A DNA stretch of 64,000 nt from Scytonema tolypothrichoides VB-61278. GTDB taxonomy: Bacteria > Cyanobacteriota > Cyanobacteriia > Cyanobacteriales > Nostocaceae. A program made the translations under genes and the position numbers. The stretch lies in assembly GCF_000828085.3 (NCBI RefSeq), contig NZ_JXCA02000002.1, positions 133,136-197,135 on the forward strand, in the 5' to 3' direction. The notes under the pieces were generated by a model, which was given only the letters and a program-made list of their open reading frames with translations, was not told where the DNA came from and did not search any database. Shown here one piece after another: positions 8,510 through 17,239 of the stretch; the stretch's first letter is position 1, and every line of letters starts with the position of its first letter.

Positions 8510-9276
8510 AACGACGACAGTTATTGGGCTATGCAGGGGCGGGATTAGCAACAACATTAGTTACGAGTTTGGGTTCCTCCCTTCAAGCGAATGCCCAATC
8601 TGGCGGTTCATTATCAATTCAGTCGCTAGGTCATACTAGCTTTCTATTTACTGGTGGGGGAGTCAAAATTCTCACGAATCCCTTTCGGACAGTTGGCTGT
8701 ACCGCTGGTTATCGTGCGCCAAAGGTTGCGGCTAATTTAGTTCTGATTAGCAGTCAACTGCTAGATGAAGGTGCTGTAGAAGACCTTGTTGGAAATCCAA
8801 AACTTATTTATGAAGCGGGAGTTTACGAGTTTAATGGCATTAAGTTGCAGGGAATTGCCATAAACCATGACCGTAGAGGCGGTAGGCAATTTGGTGTAAA
8901 TACCGCTTGGCTTTGGAAGCAAGGGGGAATTAGTATCCTTCATCTAGGAGGGGCTGCAGCACCCATTTCCATTGAACAAAAAATCCTTATGGGGCGTCCT
9001 GACGTGGCGTTAGTACCTGTCGGAGGAGGTGCAAAAGCCTATAATCCTGAAGAAGCCAGACTTGCAATTCAAACCCTCAATCCCAAGATAGTTATTCCGA
9101 CCCATTACCGTACACAAGCTGCAGATGCTGCGAAGTGCGATATTTCACCTTTGGATGACTTCTTAAAAGTGATGAATGGAATGACAGTACGTTCTAGCAG
9201 TAGTGACACAATTACTGTCAGTTCTGGTAAATTGCCCGACAAGAGTGTGATTCAAGTTTTGGGTTATAAGTTTTAA
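8506..9276 (+). CDS. Exported metallo-beta-lactamase-fold protein with degenerate metal site
   Basis: 256 residues. The N-terminus MKRRQLLGYAGAGLATTLVT resembles a Tat signal (twin Arg, hydrophobic core, ANA before the likely cleavage site near residue 30). The remainder follows the UlaG-like MBL fold: LGHTSFLFTGGGVKILTNPF, then RPDVALVPVGGG and IPTHYRTQ. Where active enzymes carry H-x-H-x-D-H after the VLVT strand, this protein has ISSQLLDEG (residues 81-89), so the first metal site is missing. It may be a non-catalytic binding protein. It overlaps the preceding gene by 4 bases (ATGA), indicating translational coupling. Confidence 0.8.
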   Translation: MKRRQLLGYAGAGLATTLVTSLGSSLQANAQSGGSLSIQSLGHTSFLFTGGGVKILTNPFRTVGCTAGYRAPKVAANLVLISSQLLDEGAVEDLVGNPKLIYEAGVYEFNGIKLQGIAINHDRRGGRQFGVNTAWLWKQGGISILHLGGAAAPISIEQKILMGRPDVALVPVGGGAKAYNPEEARLAIQTLNPKIVIPTHYRTQAADAAKCDISPLDDFLKVMNGMTVRSSSSDTITVSSGKLPDKSVIQVLGYKF

Positions 9277-9555
9277 CTTCAGTCTAAAATAAACCCACAC
9301 CGACATGATCGGGAGGTGTTGGGATGGGAGTTAGTTGCGGGACTCAAGCTTTGCACTGCCCTCATGAACTTTGGGGCAATAACAAAGGCATACACAGCTT
9401 GACTCAAAAGTCTTATAATAATATTTGTGAAGAGTATATTTACTTATATGATAATTTTCAGAAACAATAGTAGATAAAGATTTTCTGGGGATTTCTACGA
9501 GACCAGGAATCACTCTATTAAAATCAGAAAGTCTTTCGTAAAGGGTAACAAACAT

Positions 9556-9678
9556 ATGGATGTAAAGCTGGTTTTAGCTGCACTAACAATTGTCTTCACA
9601 GTTTCGTGCTTGTTTTTTGGTACGAAAAATGGATTCTACGATTCAGATAACTATCATGGCAATGGCTCTGCCCACTGA
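9556..9678 (+). CDS. ndhP: NdhP-like small NDH-1 subunit
   Basis: 40 residues: one membrane helix (LVLAALTIVFTVSCLFFG) followed by a short polar tail with GFYDSDNYHGNGSAH. The size, single helix and tail match my recollection of NdhP, the small subunit of the cyanobacterial NDH-1 complex that supports ferredoxin-dependent cyclic electron flow in thylakoids. It is conserved in cyanobacteria and often missed because of its length. It has a leader of about 280 bases with no other gene. If it is not NdhP, it is another conserved single-span photosynthetic-membrane peptide. Confidence 0.65.
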   Translation: MDVKLVLAALTIVFTVSCLFFGTKNGFYDSDNYHGNGSAH

Positions 9679-9781
9679 AGTTACAAAAGCAATCAGCACC
9701 ACCCCCAGTCTGTATAGTTGAAGAATTTTTATTACCCATTGGGCAAATGTCCATAGAAATGAGCTTAGAGGGGAAAAGAGC

Positions 9782-11455
9782 ATGAGCGATCGCCTGTCGG
9801 TATCCTCCAGATTTGATGCGGGGGAGACGGCGAGTGAATTAGAATGTTTGCCTTTTGGGGTTCATCACGATGATGAGGGTGTTTGTCTATTAGTACGGAT
9901 GGGACCACATCGGATTTTGCTTGACTGTGGTTTGGCTGATGTATCAACCTTGGTGCAGGGATTGAAAAAATCGGCACGTGGAGGAAGTTCGCCCGAACCC
10001 GCAGATTTCGTCCTGGTGAGTCATGCGCATCCAGATCATGCCAGAGGGTTGTTAGCTCTACATAAGGCATTTCCGCTGCTACCAATATACGCCAGCGAAG
10101 TGACCAGCAAGTTGCTGCCCCTAAATTGGTTGGAGCAACCTCTCCAGGAAGTACCATCATTTTGTCAAGCGCTGCCATTGCGATCGCCAGTAGAATTCAA
10201 AGATGGTCTGGTGGCAGAAATCATTCCTGGTGGTCACCTACCAGGGGCTGTGGCAATTCTACTCACGTATACCACAAAAGAGCGCTCTTACAGGCTACTG
10301 TATACAGGCGACTTTTTTTTGTCTAATTCACGGCTTGTAGAAGGTTTGCGTTTGGAAGAATTGCGGGGAATAAATTTGGATGTGCTGATTATTGAAGGAA
10401 GCTATGGAACTTCCCGTCATCCCCACCGCCGGACTCAAGAAAATCAACTTGCGGAGAGAATTAACCGAGCGATCGCAGAACGTTGTTCTGTACTGCTTCC
10501 CACACCAGCTTTGGGACTGGGTCAAGAACTGCTGATGCTTTTACGCAGTCATCACCATTTTACAGGAAGAGATTTAGACATCTGGGTTGATGGTAGTGTT
10601 GCCGTTGGATGTGACGCTTACCTGGAATTGCTATCCCATCTCCCCCCCTCGGTACAAAACTTTGCCCGCCATCAACCCCTATTTTGGGATGAACGAATAC
10701 GCCCACGTGTACGGCGGATGCAGCCAGAACAACGCCTTGATGTGGGCAACCCTTGTATTATCCTGACTGACTCTACGGCTGACCTCAGCAAATACTGGCA
10801 AAACGGTACTGGCTATTGGCTTACCCTTTTCCCAGAGAAAACCAATATAAAAATTAACGACCAATACTCACGGGTAACAACCGTCGAAACCTATCTTCTA
10901 GCTCAACATAGTGACGGTCCTGGGACAACCCAACTCATTCATAATTTGCGACCGCAGCACGTCATCTTCGTCCACGGTTCTCCTGCTTACTTGGCAGACC
11001 TAACAAGCCTAGAAGAGTTGCAAAATCGTTACCATCTGCATTCTCCTGCGGCTGGCACACTTGTGGAATTGCCTATAGGTGAAACATTTCTACAACCAGC
11101 TGCCCCAGAAACAAATTATGAAGGCGAACTGACGGAATTAGGAACTGTAGTCACAATTACCCTACCCGATGCAATCACTGCTGACCCCAGGTGGCGACAC
11201 TTTGCCGACACAGGTTTAATTGAAGCCAAGTGGCAGGGCGAAGATCTCGTATTACGAGGACTATCCCAAAGAGAACTGCTGAACCAAAATAGCGATCGCT
11301 TTACTTGGTCTGATATTGATTGCTGCGGTACTTGCCGACATCAAAGGGGACAGAGGTGTTGGAATCCTGCGTCCCCATTGTATAATTTCAAAGTCACTCT
11401 TGAGGGTTACTGTCCTGGATTTGAACGCAACATCGAAAAGAATCCTGAGTCTTGA
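9782..11455 (+). CDS. MBL-fold (beta-CASP-like) hydrolase with Cys-rich C-terminus
   Basis: 557 residues. The N-terminal MBL domain has the metal motif SHAHPDHARG (His81, His83, Asp85, His86) and a downstream GGHLPGAVA and YTGDF, the pattern of the CPSF/RNase J-type beta-CASP branch. The middle (about 200-400) corresponds to the beta-CASP insertion and ends with VIFVHGSPAYL. Residues about 500-545 form a separate Cys-rich patch (CGTCRHQRGQRC ... YCPGF) that could bind zinc or an Fe-S cluster. Likely an RNA- or DNA-processing nuclease; substrate unknown. ATG 9782 is supported by a G-rich site just upstream. Confidence 0.8.
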   Translation: MSDRLSVSSRFDAGETASELECLPFGVHHDDEGVCLLVRMGPHRILLDCGLADVSTLVQGLKKSARGGSSPEPADFVLVSHAHPDHARGLLALHKAFPLLPIYASEVTSKLLPLNWLEQPLQEVPSFCQALPLRSPVEFKDGLVAEIIPGGHLPGAVAILLTYTTKERSYRLLYTGDFFLSNSRLVEGLRLEELRGINLDVLIIEGSYGTSRHPHRRTQENQLAERINRAIAERCSVLLPTPALGLGQELLMLLRSHHHFTGRDLDIWVDGSVAVGCDAYLELLSHLPPSVQNFARHQPLFWDERIRPRVRRMQPEQRLDVGNPCIILTDSTADLSKYWQNGTGYWLTLFPEKTNIKINDQYSRVTTVETYLLAQHSDGPGTTQLIHNLRPQHVIFVHGSPAYLADLTSLEELQNRYHLHSPAAGTLVELPIGETFLQPAAPETNYEGELTELGTVVTITLPDAITADPRWRHFADTGLIEAKWQGEDLVLRGLSQRELLNQNSDRFTWSDIDCCGTCRHQRGQRCWNPASPLYNFKVTLEGYCPGFERNIEKNPES

Positions 11456-11583
11456 GTGCTCAGTCCTAAGTTTCGACAGATAAGTGCTGAGTGATGGTTT
11501 GCCAATTCCCGAAATTTTACTCAGCAGTTACGTGTCGTTTACAACAGGGTTATCCTTTTGCAACGCTGGCTCATAAACACTGA

Positions 11584-11895
11584 TTAGTCTGGATTTGAAT
11601 CAGTGAAACGATTACGGATACGCTCAGCTTCTGGACAGTCTTCAGTTAAAAGAGGTTCAACATTGCCGCGTGGCACTGAAGCTAATTTTTGCGTTACAGC
11701 GCCAATGCTTTCAAGGCGAACCATTTCCTCCCAAGAACAAACTTCGTCTTCTTCTTCTGTTTCATAACGTAGGGTGACTAAATCTCCCTCTATATCAAGA
11801 ATGCGGGCACGCTCGATCCAGCGTTGCTGGTCCCGCAAGAACACACAGACTTCTCGCCCGTCGCAACACAATTGATAAATCTTGCGGTGTAGCAT
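11584..11895 (-). CDS. Conserved cyanobacterial hypothetical protein
   Basis: 103 residues, start MLHRKIYQLCCDGREVCVFL. Predicted mainly beta, with an acidic centre (RYETEEEDEVCSWEEM) and no signal or membrane segment. The sequence has the look of a small, highly conserved Nostocales cytoplasmic protein, possibly the family annotated as DUF6679, but I cannot confirm that. It faces the beta-CASP-like gene tail to tail. Function unknown. Confidence 0.6.
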   Translation of the reverse strand: MLHRKIYQLCCDGREVCVFLRDQQRWIERARILDIEGDLVTLRYETEEEDEVCSWEEMVRLESIGAVTQKLASVPRGNVEPLLTEDCPEAERIRNRFTDSNPD

Positions 11896-12468
11896 CTACT
11901 GCTTCTGCCTTTTTATACTTAGTTATATCTATCAACAACATCTGGGCTTTATCCCCAGCATAGGATACCCCATCATGGTTCGTGGATCGACCCCACTCAA
12001 GGTATCTTTCTTGACTCAAGCCAAAGACTTGTTTGTCGTTGTCTGCTTTGTGAGCTTTTTGAGCCATAAAGTTCACGGTTACTGCACCAGCTAAACTTCA
12101 TTTTTGTCGGGTCATTCAAAAAATGTTTACTTCATAGAAGTCACAGATTTCGGGATTTTTCCTGGCAAAGATAAGATGAATTGGTGAGTTTTGACAACCA
12201 TTGTGTTATATTTTATACTCCAAAACAAACGTTAGTTGCGGTTGTTTGAATTGCCTGCCTATAGTCCTTGACATCGCTGGGAAGTCCGGGGACTTTGCTT
12301 TACTTTTACCCCTATGTATTTGATCTTAGCTTATTCTCTTGTAACCTTGATGGTTTTAAACAACAACACCTTAACTTTAAATTCTTTGCTTGATTTGATA
12401 TGTCTGTCAGCCTTAACCACACAAGGCTTGCTTGACACTTTTGCTGCTATTAGTCTATTTTATCAAAA
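11896..12468. other. Intergenic region between two minus-strand genes
   Basis: About 570 bases. A minus-strand frame at 11795-12076 overlaps the start of the preceding hypothetical gene and shows no recognisable domain. A 53-codon plus-strand frame (12314-12475) runs into the end of the Nif3-like gene and is hydrophobic but unsupported. No terminator or RNA gene identified. Confidence 0.4.
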
Positions 12469-13296
12469 TCAATAAAGTAATCTAAAATCCTCATCTGTTT
12501 GACTCAACTGTACCCAATCTAGATTTAAGTCTCGAAATTTTTGCACGAGGCGATCGCACGCTGGACGTTCTGTAGCGTAATGTCCGGCGTCAATCAAAAT
12601 CACACCGCGATCGCGGCTTTCCTGAAACTGATGGAACTTACAGTCAGAAGTCAAGTAGGCTTGAGCACCTGTTTTCACAACTGCTGAAAGAAAACTCGCT
12701 CCTGAACCACCCAAAACAGCAACTCGGGAAATCGCCTGCTTTAAATCTACCACTGGAGAGGAAATCAGATGAGAAGGCGCAAGTCGAGTTTGAATGATTG
12801 TGAGTAACTCCTCTAAAGCTATGGACTGGTCTAAATTTCCAACACGCCCATATCCTAATCCTGCTTGAGTGGGTACAACAGGAGAGACTTCCTTAAGTTC
12901 TAGAATTTGAGCCAAAACGTCAGCAGTTCCATCCTCAACTTGGTCGAAATTTGTATGAGCACTGTAAATACCAATATTATGGGTAAATGCTAATCGTGCC
13001 ATTTCGCCGATGGCGTCGCCACGACGTAAAGACTTGGGGGGACTGAAAATTAAAGGATGGTGGGCAAAAATCAGATTGACGGGGATACCAGCATTTTGGG
13101 ATGCGATACGCGAAGCGTCAACCCGGAGGCTTATCGCTTCTTGCATAACAGCCAAAGTTGGAGTCAAACAGACCAAAACCCGTGCATCTTCTTGCAAGAC
13201 TCCAGGTTCAATTTGCCAGCCACAATTATCCCAGCTTTCTTGCCAAGCCGGATTTGCCCATTTTTCAAACCAGGTGATTAAATCAGCTATTTTCAT
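12469..13296 (-). CDS. Nif3-like dinuclear metal-centre protein
   Basis: 275 residues of the Nif3/GTP-cyclohydrolase-1-type-2 family, which forms hexameric rings with a two-metal centre. Conserved landmarks: WDNCGWQIEPG near the N-terminus, FAHHPLIFSP (metal-binding His pair), YSAHTNFDQVEDGTADVLA, and the C-terminal ILIDAGHYATERP. Biochemical function in bacteria is debated (possibly folate or tRNA related). The start codon ATG 13294-13296 abuts a TCATTAG tandem repeat, so the whole upstream leader is repeat DNA and no normal ribosome binding site is visible. Confidence 0.88.
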   Translation of the reverse strand: MKIADLITWFEKWANPAWQESWDNCGWQIEPGVLQEDARVLVCLTPTLAVMQEAISLRVDASRIASQNAGIPVNLIFAHHPLIFSPPKSLRRGDAIGEMARLAFTHNIGIYSAHTNFDQVEDGTADVLAQILELKEVSPVVPTQAGLGYGRVGNLDQSIALEELLTIIQTRLAPSHLISSPVVDLKQAISRVAVLGGSGASFLSAVVKTGAQAYLTSDCKFHQFQESRDRGVILIDAGHYATERPACDRLVQKFRDLNLDWVQLSQTDEDFRLLY

Positions 13297-13350
13297 TAGT
13301 CATTAGTCATTGGTCATTGGTCATTAGTCATTAGTCATTAGTTATTAGTT
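13293..13350. repeat. Heptanucleotide tandem repeat (TCATTAG/TCATTGG)
   Basis: About eight copies of TCATTAG or TCATTGG in series, a short tandemly repeated sequence of the kind known in heterocystous cyanobacteria. It reaches right up to the start codon of the Nif3-like gene on the minus strand, where each unit reads AATGACT and thus contains an ATG. Confidence 0.85.
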
Positions 13351-13400
13351 TTAAACTATAGGATTCTATCTGATTTTTGCGAAGCTTCGTACAATTTATC

Positions 13401-13452
13401 TTCCCTGTTCCCTGTTCCCTGTTCCCTGTTCCCTGTTCCCTGTTCCCTGTTC
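13401..13452. repeat. Heptanucleotide tandem repeat (TTCCCTG)
   Basis: Seven perfect copies of TTCCCTG plus a partial one. The same unit occurs at 22849-22890 and 43144-43179. It lies just downstream of the YjbQ gene's stop codon (minus strand). Confidence 0.9.
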
Positions 13453-13462
13453 AAAGTTGTTT

Positions 13463-13879
13463 TCACGACCCAGAGATATGAATAACCAGTTCTCTGGCGT
13501 GACTTCTTTGCCTATGTTCCCAAATATAAATTCCTTGCCAAGTTCCTAGTACTAAATGACCTTTATTGATGGGAATGATTTCGGAAGTATGAGTCAAAAC
13601 TGTACGGATATGTGCTGGCATATCATCAGGGCCCTCAGTATCGTGGATGTACTGGGCTGATTCTGGTACGAGTTTTGCCATAAAATTGGCTAAATCTTTC
13701 AGGACATCTGGATCAGCATTTTCTTGAATCAGCAAACTGGCTGAGGTGTGGCGCAAAAATAGAACACATAGTCCAGTTTCAACTCCTGATTCAGCGACTG
13801 TATCTTCAACTTTTCGGGTAATGTTATGCAAAGATTTGCCTGTCGTGGAAATCCTCAGTAGCTTTTGGTAGTCAGTCAT
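13463..13879 (-). CDS. YjbQ family protein (UPF0047)
   Basis: 138 residues, full length for the YjbQ/UPF0047 family, small trimeric proteins reported to have weak thiamine-phosphate synthase activity. Signatures: FLRHTSASLLIQENADPDV, then HTSEIIPINKGHLVLGTWQG and IYIWEHR, with the conserved His and Asp residues. Physiological role uncertain. It is followed by TTCCCTG repeats and lies upstream of the Nif3-like gene on the same strand. Confidence 0.9.
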   Translation of the reverse strand: MTDYQKLLRISTTGKSLHNITRKVEDTVAESGVETGLCVLFLRHTSASLLIQENADPDVLKDLANFMAKLVPESAQYIHDTEGPDDMPAHIRTVLTHTSEIIPINKGHLVLGTWQGIYIWEHRQRSHARELVIHISGS

Positions 13880-14348
13880 TTTTGCATTAATTATTAGTGA
13901 GACTAGTGCTATATATAGCGTTTTTCATTCGCATGAGGTACCCCATCCGCGAAACAGCATTGCCCCAAGCCGGGAAACCCTTACTCGGGCGCATTGGCTC
14001 CCCGAACTCCGGGGAGGGTTGGGAGGGGTGTACTTTACTTAGTTACAATCCGCTATAAATTTAACGGAAAATACAGAGCATTTAAGTTCCTACGCGTTGT
14101 TTGACCTTAAAAAGTAGTGGGAATAAGCACACAGTGGATTATTCAGTATAGAAAATAACCGTATAATCCTTTACAATAGTTACCGATAATCTTTCCGCGA
14201 AAGCTTATTAACACAAAAATAAGCGGTCTTCCGCCAAATGCAGCTATTTCCACGCATCACCACCAAATGGTTCTTCGTTATTTTCTGCTTACTCGCCAAC
14301 TGGCAGTTTAACTTCGACCAACTACTTTTGATTACAGGGAGGCAAATA
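13880..14348. other. Intergenic region upstream of the phage-like gene
   Basis: About 470 bases. It contains a GC-rich imperfect palindrome near 13990-14020 (CCCCGAACTCCGGGG) and no gene. The frame upstream of 14349 (14238-14348) is open but lacks a ribosome binding site and is probably leader. Confidence 0.4.
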
Positions 14349-15641
14349 ATGGCGGGTTCACTCGAATTACTCGGGCAAGATAATACCCTACACAATAAGA
14401 TTCTCGCTAACTTTAACATAGCTAACCAGGCGTTAGCTGGCGGACTAGAACAAAACCAGGAACTTTTACACAACACACAACAAACCTTTCGTCAAGCGAA
14501 CGCGGCGATACGTGAATCGATTGATGTACAGGCCCAAGCGACTAGCGCCCAAGCACAAGCGATCGCCCGGAATAATGGTGCTGTTGGTAATTTGTTATCC
14601 GGCATAGCACAGTACGACCAAAACAAACAACTACAAAACTACCACCTAGAGTTAGAACCTCGTAAAGCAGAAGATGAAAAAGCGGCGCGACAAGCACAGT
14701 TAAACGCAAAAGTAGCGAGAGAAAAACAACAGCAAGTTTCTGCACAAGAGTTTAACGTATCGACGGTAGCTGTAGATGATTTCCGAAACAGGTTTGTTGT
14801 GGGAGACGGTTTCCCAAAGCAAGGTCGTTTAATGTTTCGTGACCAAGCCTTAGATATTATCTCTGGCTATCAAAACTTAACTCCTACGCAGAACCAAGAG
14901 TTGACGGGCAAAGTTATAAAAGACCTCGACGACCACTTTGACAAGCAAACGACAACACAACAAAAGTTTATCGACGACGCGCAGAAACAAAAGACAGATT
15001 CAACACAACAGGCGTTTAATTTCCAAGTGCCTGTGAAAAAAGGGTACGTTCCAAACGTCGCTTACCCCGAAGACAATATAGACAATACACACGGCTACGC
15101 GTACCTTCATAAAAACGTTGCCTTCCGACGTGCAATAAACACAACCGCTAACAAACTCGGTATTCCTGGGTCGTGGATAGCGGACATTATCGCCGTTGAA
15201 ACTAGTTTCAACCCGAGAGAGTTCCATAGAACTAACTCGTGTGGGTACGGGGGTTTGATAGGTTTCGGCACAGATGACGCCCAAGAGTTTGGTACGACGC
15301 TTAGGCACATACTTTCGTTACCACCAGAAAAACAGATGGTATACGTCGAAAAGTATTTAAGCAGACCGAAGATCAAACGTCACTTAAATAAAGGTGTTGA
15401 ATACGTAGCAGCGGCTGTTTTCGGTGGTAGGGGACTACTCAACAAACTCATTAAAAACCCATCGAAAGCCTTACGCACAAGCGACGGCGCTATTAACTTA
15501 CAAACGTATATGCAAAGGTTGGGGCGTGATGTAGGGCGACGTTACGACTTTACAACAGACAGACAGACGCCAACTACTTTCAGCATCTCACCAGACTTAC
15601 AAAGCAGGCTGCGCGTTCTGTCAATAGATGCAGCAAACTAA
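14349..15641 (+). CDS. Phage-like protein with lytic transglycosylase domain
   Basis: 430 residues from ATG 14349, chosen because AGGGAGG (14336-14342) sits 6 bases upstream; the longer frame from 14238 has no such site. Residues 1-220 are Gln/Ala-rich and probably coiled coil. Residues about 260-400 resemble an SLT-type muramidase: GIPGSWIADIIAVETSFNP holds the likely catalytic Glu, followed by GYGGLIGFGTDD. This layout is typical of tail or internal virion proteins that digest peptidoglycan during phage entry. Codon choice differs from neighbours (many AAC, TAC, GAC, ACG). No other phage gene is adjacent. Probably horizontally acquired; substrate not tested by sequence. Confidence 0.65.
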   Translation: MAGSLELLGQDNTLHNKILANFNIANQALAGGLEQNQELLHNTQQTFRQANAAIRESIDVQAQATSAQAQAIARNNGAVGNLLSGIAQYDQNKQLQNYHLELEPRKAEDEKAARQAQLNAKVAREKQQQVSAQEFNVSTVAVDDFRNRFVVGDGFPKQGRLMFRDQALDIISGYQNLTPTQNQELTGKVIKDLDDHFDKQTTTQQKFIDDAQKQKTDSTQQAFNFQVPVKKGYVPNVAYPEDNIDNTHGYAYLHKNVAFRRAINTTANKLGIPGSWIADIIAVETSFNPREFHRTNSCGYGGLIGFGTDDAQEFGTTLRHILSLPPEKQMVYVEKYLSRPKIKRHLNKGVEYVAAAVFGGRGLLNKLIKNPSKALRTSDGAINLQTYMQRLGRDVGRRYDFTTDRQTPTTFSISPDLQSRLRVLSIDAAN

Positions 15642-15727
15642 ATGTTTTGCAACTAGCCCCCGAGTCCTGCAACTGTTGTGCTGATGGATGCAGATGAACA
15701 TGTAGTTTATCCGAAGGAAAACTACTC

Positions 15728-15806
15728 TTTTTGACACTCCCACGGCTTGTGAAACTTATGCCCTACGGGCACGTTGCGCGAACACAAAAAGCCGTGGGAT
15801 TCTTGA
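15728..15806. mobile_element. IS200/IS605-type end remnant
   Basis: TTTTTGACACTCCCACGGC opens a hairpin: CCCACGGCTT (15739-15748) pairs perfectly with AAGCCGTGGG (15789-15798), followed by ATTCTTG. TTGACACTCCC plus a GC-rich stem and ATTCTTG is the usual end of tnpB-type elements in cyanobacteria. No transposase is nearby. It lies between the phage-like gene and the glycosyltransferase. Confidence 0.5.
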
Positions 15807-15896
15807 ATCAAGAACTAGGGATGCACAAAAATATAATCCCTTCTTACCCCGTGACCCCCCTACACCCTTAGTTTTGGTCATAGAGGCTTTCTGCTT

Positions 15897-16976
15897 TCAA
15901 CGCTGTAAATAGTTCAGCACAGCATGGGCTATCGTTTCATTTCCATCCTTAGCAATGAGTTGAGATTCCTTCGGTTGATTGGGTTGTTGGTTGAGAAAAT
16001 CCCAAGTTCCTTGGAAAAACTCAGATGGTTTGAGGATTTGATGTTGGTTGTAATTCGTAATACCTTCTAATAAAAAAGCAGCTTCTGCAAAGTCATCACG
16101 AGTCACTGAAATAATCGGCACGTCTAAACGTGTGGCTTCAGCAAAAGTACTGAAACCAGGTTTAGACACAACTCGCCCACAAATGGGCATAAAATCCACT
16201 GGGCGGTATTTTTGGTCAGTCGCTGACACTAAGTTTGGCAAATCAGGGGCAGACTGATCAAATGTGATAAATTGCCAATCTGGAAATTGCTTCAGGTTCT
16301 CGTAGGGAATTTGCTGCAAACCCAATCCACCAAAGGTGAGTAAGATAGTTTTTTCTTTTGGGGCTGTGATTCCCCATTTGGATCGTACTTCTTCGGGAGT
16401 ATAACGAGGAGAACCGCCTGTTAAGCCGACGTTTGTGATATTGTTGAAGGCTTGCATGGGTTCGTGGAAAGGAAGACGGAACAGGCGATCGCACTTCGAG
16501 TAACAATCACTTATCCAATCAGCAATCTCTGTAAAGCCACTACCCCAATCTCGATAGATAAAGTCAAAGCCAAAGTTACTCATCATCCAACAGGGTATCT
16601 TAGCTGCTTTGGCAATTTCACAGGCGAGAAAGGGGACATCTGCCAAAATAAGATTAACGCGATTTTGACGGATAAAGTTGACTTCAGAAGCAATAATAGA
16701 ATTTTGATTTTTTTTAATCTCAAGTAACTTTTCTAGAGTTGCAGTCTTATCCATTGTCAAGCTATCTGCTTGCACCACACCTAAATCCATCGCACGAGGA
16801 CGATGGATAAAATCGCCTTCTATGTAGGACTCTAGCAACCATCGTGGTGCTGTGCTGACTATGATCAGCAGAACTTCTGGACATAATTTTTGAATTGTCG
16901 CGGCGACAGCTGCTGCGCGGGTAGCATGACCAAAGCCATGACTGGTAATTGCTATGTATAAAATTGGTCTATCCAT
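15897..16976 (-). CDS. MurG-like glycosyltransferase family protein
   Basis: 359 residues from ATG 16976 (MDRPILYIAITSHGFGHATR). A TTG at 17018 would add 14 residues lying partly in a neighbouring repeat, so I reject it. The GHGxGH-like N-terminus (TSHGFGHATR), the central LLTFGGLGLQQIPYENL and C-terminal VVSKPGFSTFAEATRLDVP (nucleotide-sugar-binding loop) place it in the GT-B superfamily near GT28/MurG and the N-terminal domain of L-arabinokinase-like proteins. Acceptor and sugar unknown. It stands alone, with a MITE directly upstream. Confidence 0.75.
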   Translation of the reverse strand: MDRPILYIAITSHGFGHATRAAAVAATIQKLCPEVLLIIVSTAPRWLLESYIEGDFIHRPRAMDLGVVQADSLTMDKTATLEKLLEIKKNQNSIIASEVNFIRQNRVNLILADVPFLACEIAKAAKIPCWMMSNFGFDFIYRDWGSGFTEIADWISDCYSKCDRLFRLPFHEPMQAFNNITNVGLTGGSPRYTPEEVRSKWGITAPKEKTILLTFGGLGLQQIPYENLKQFPDWQFITFDQSAPDLPNLVSATDQKYRPVDFMPICGRVVSKPGFSTFAEATRLDVPIISVTRDDFAEAAFLLEGITNYNQHQILKPSEFFQGTWDFLNQQPNQPKESQLIAKDGNETIAHAVLNYLQR

Positions 16977-17018
16977 TAGGTGATTATTGAGGGAACGCTT
17001 AACAGAGAATAGATCCAA

Positions 17019-17133
17019 GACTTACGCAAAATAACGGATAAATAAACCGCAAAGGACGCGTAGACGCGGAGTGGCTTTCCGAAGGGTAGAACAGGAAGTT
17101 AAGAGAGTTTCAAAGAGTTTTTGCGTAAGTCCT
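17019..17133. mobile_element. MITE with ACTTACGCAAAA terminal inverted repeats
   Basis: About 115 bases bounded by ACTTACGCAAAA (17020-17031) and TTTTGCGTAAGTCCT (17119-17133). The interior contains AAACCGCAAAGGACGC and no coding potential. Both halves are matched, in reverse orientation, by sequences at 40995 and 43127 that flank the IS110 element, so it is a dispersed family. Confidence 0.7.
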
Positions 17134-17239
17134 AAGGTCAATAGTATGGTAGCTTTATTGCAGGCATACTGACTCGCTGCTGACTCTGTTGGAATTTCCA
17201 CTACAATTGGAAAGCAGAGCAAAAATTTGTTGCAAAAGC

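Noticed and set aside
11795-12076. Minus-strand 93-codon frame
   Set aside because: It overlaps the start of a better-supported gene in another frame and has no domain.
12314-12475. 53-codon hydrophobic plus-strand frame
   Set aside because: No ribosome site, overlaps the end of the Nif3-like gene, no recognisable family.
13401-13452. TTCCCTG array as a CRISPR
   Set aside because: Seven-base units with no spacers; this is a simple tandem repeat.
14238-14348. N-terminal extension of the phage-like gene
   Set aside because: The strong AGGAGG-like site at 14336-14342 points to ATG 14349.
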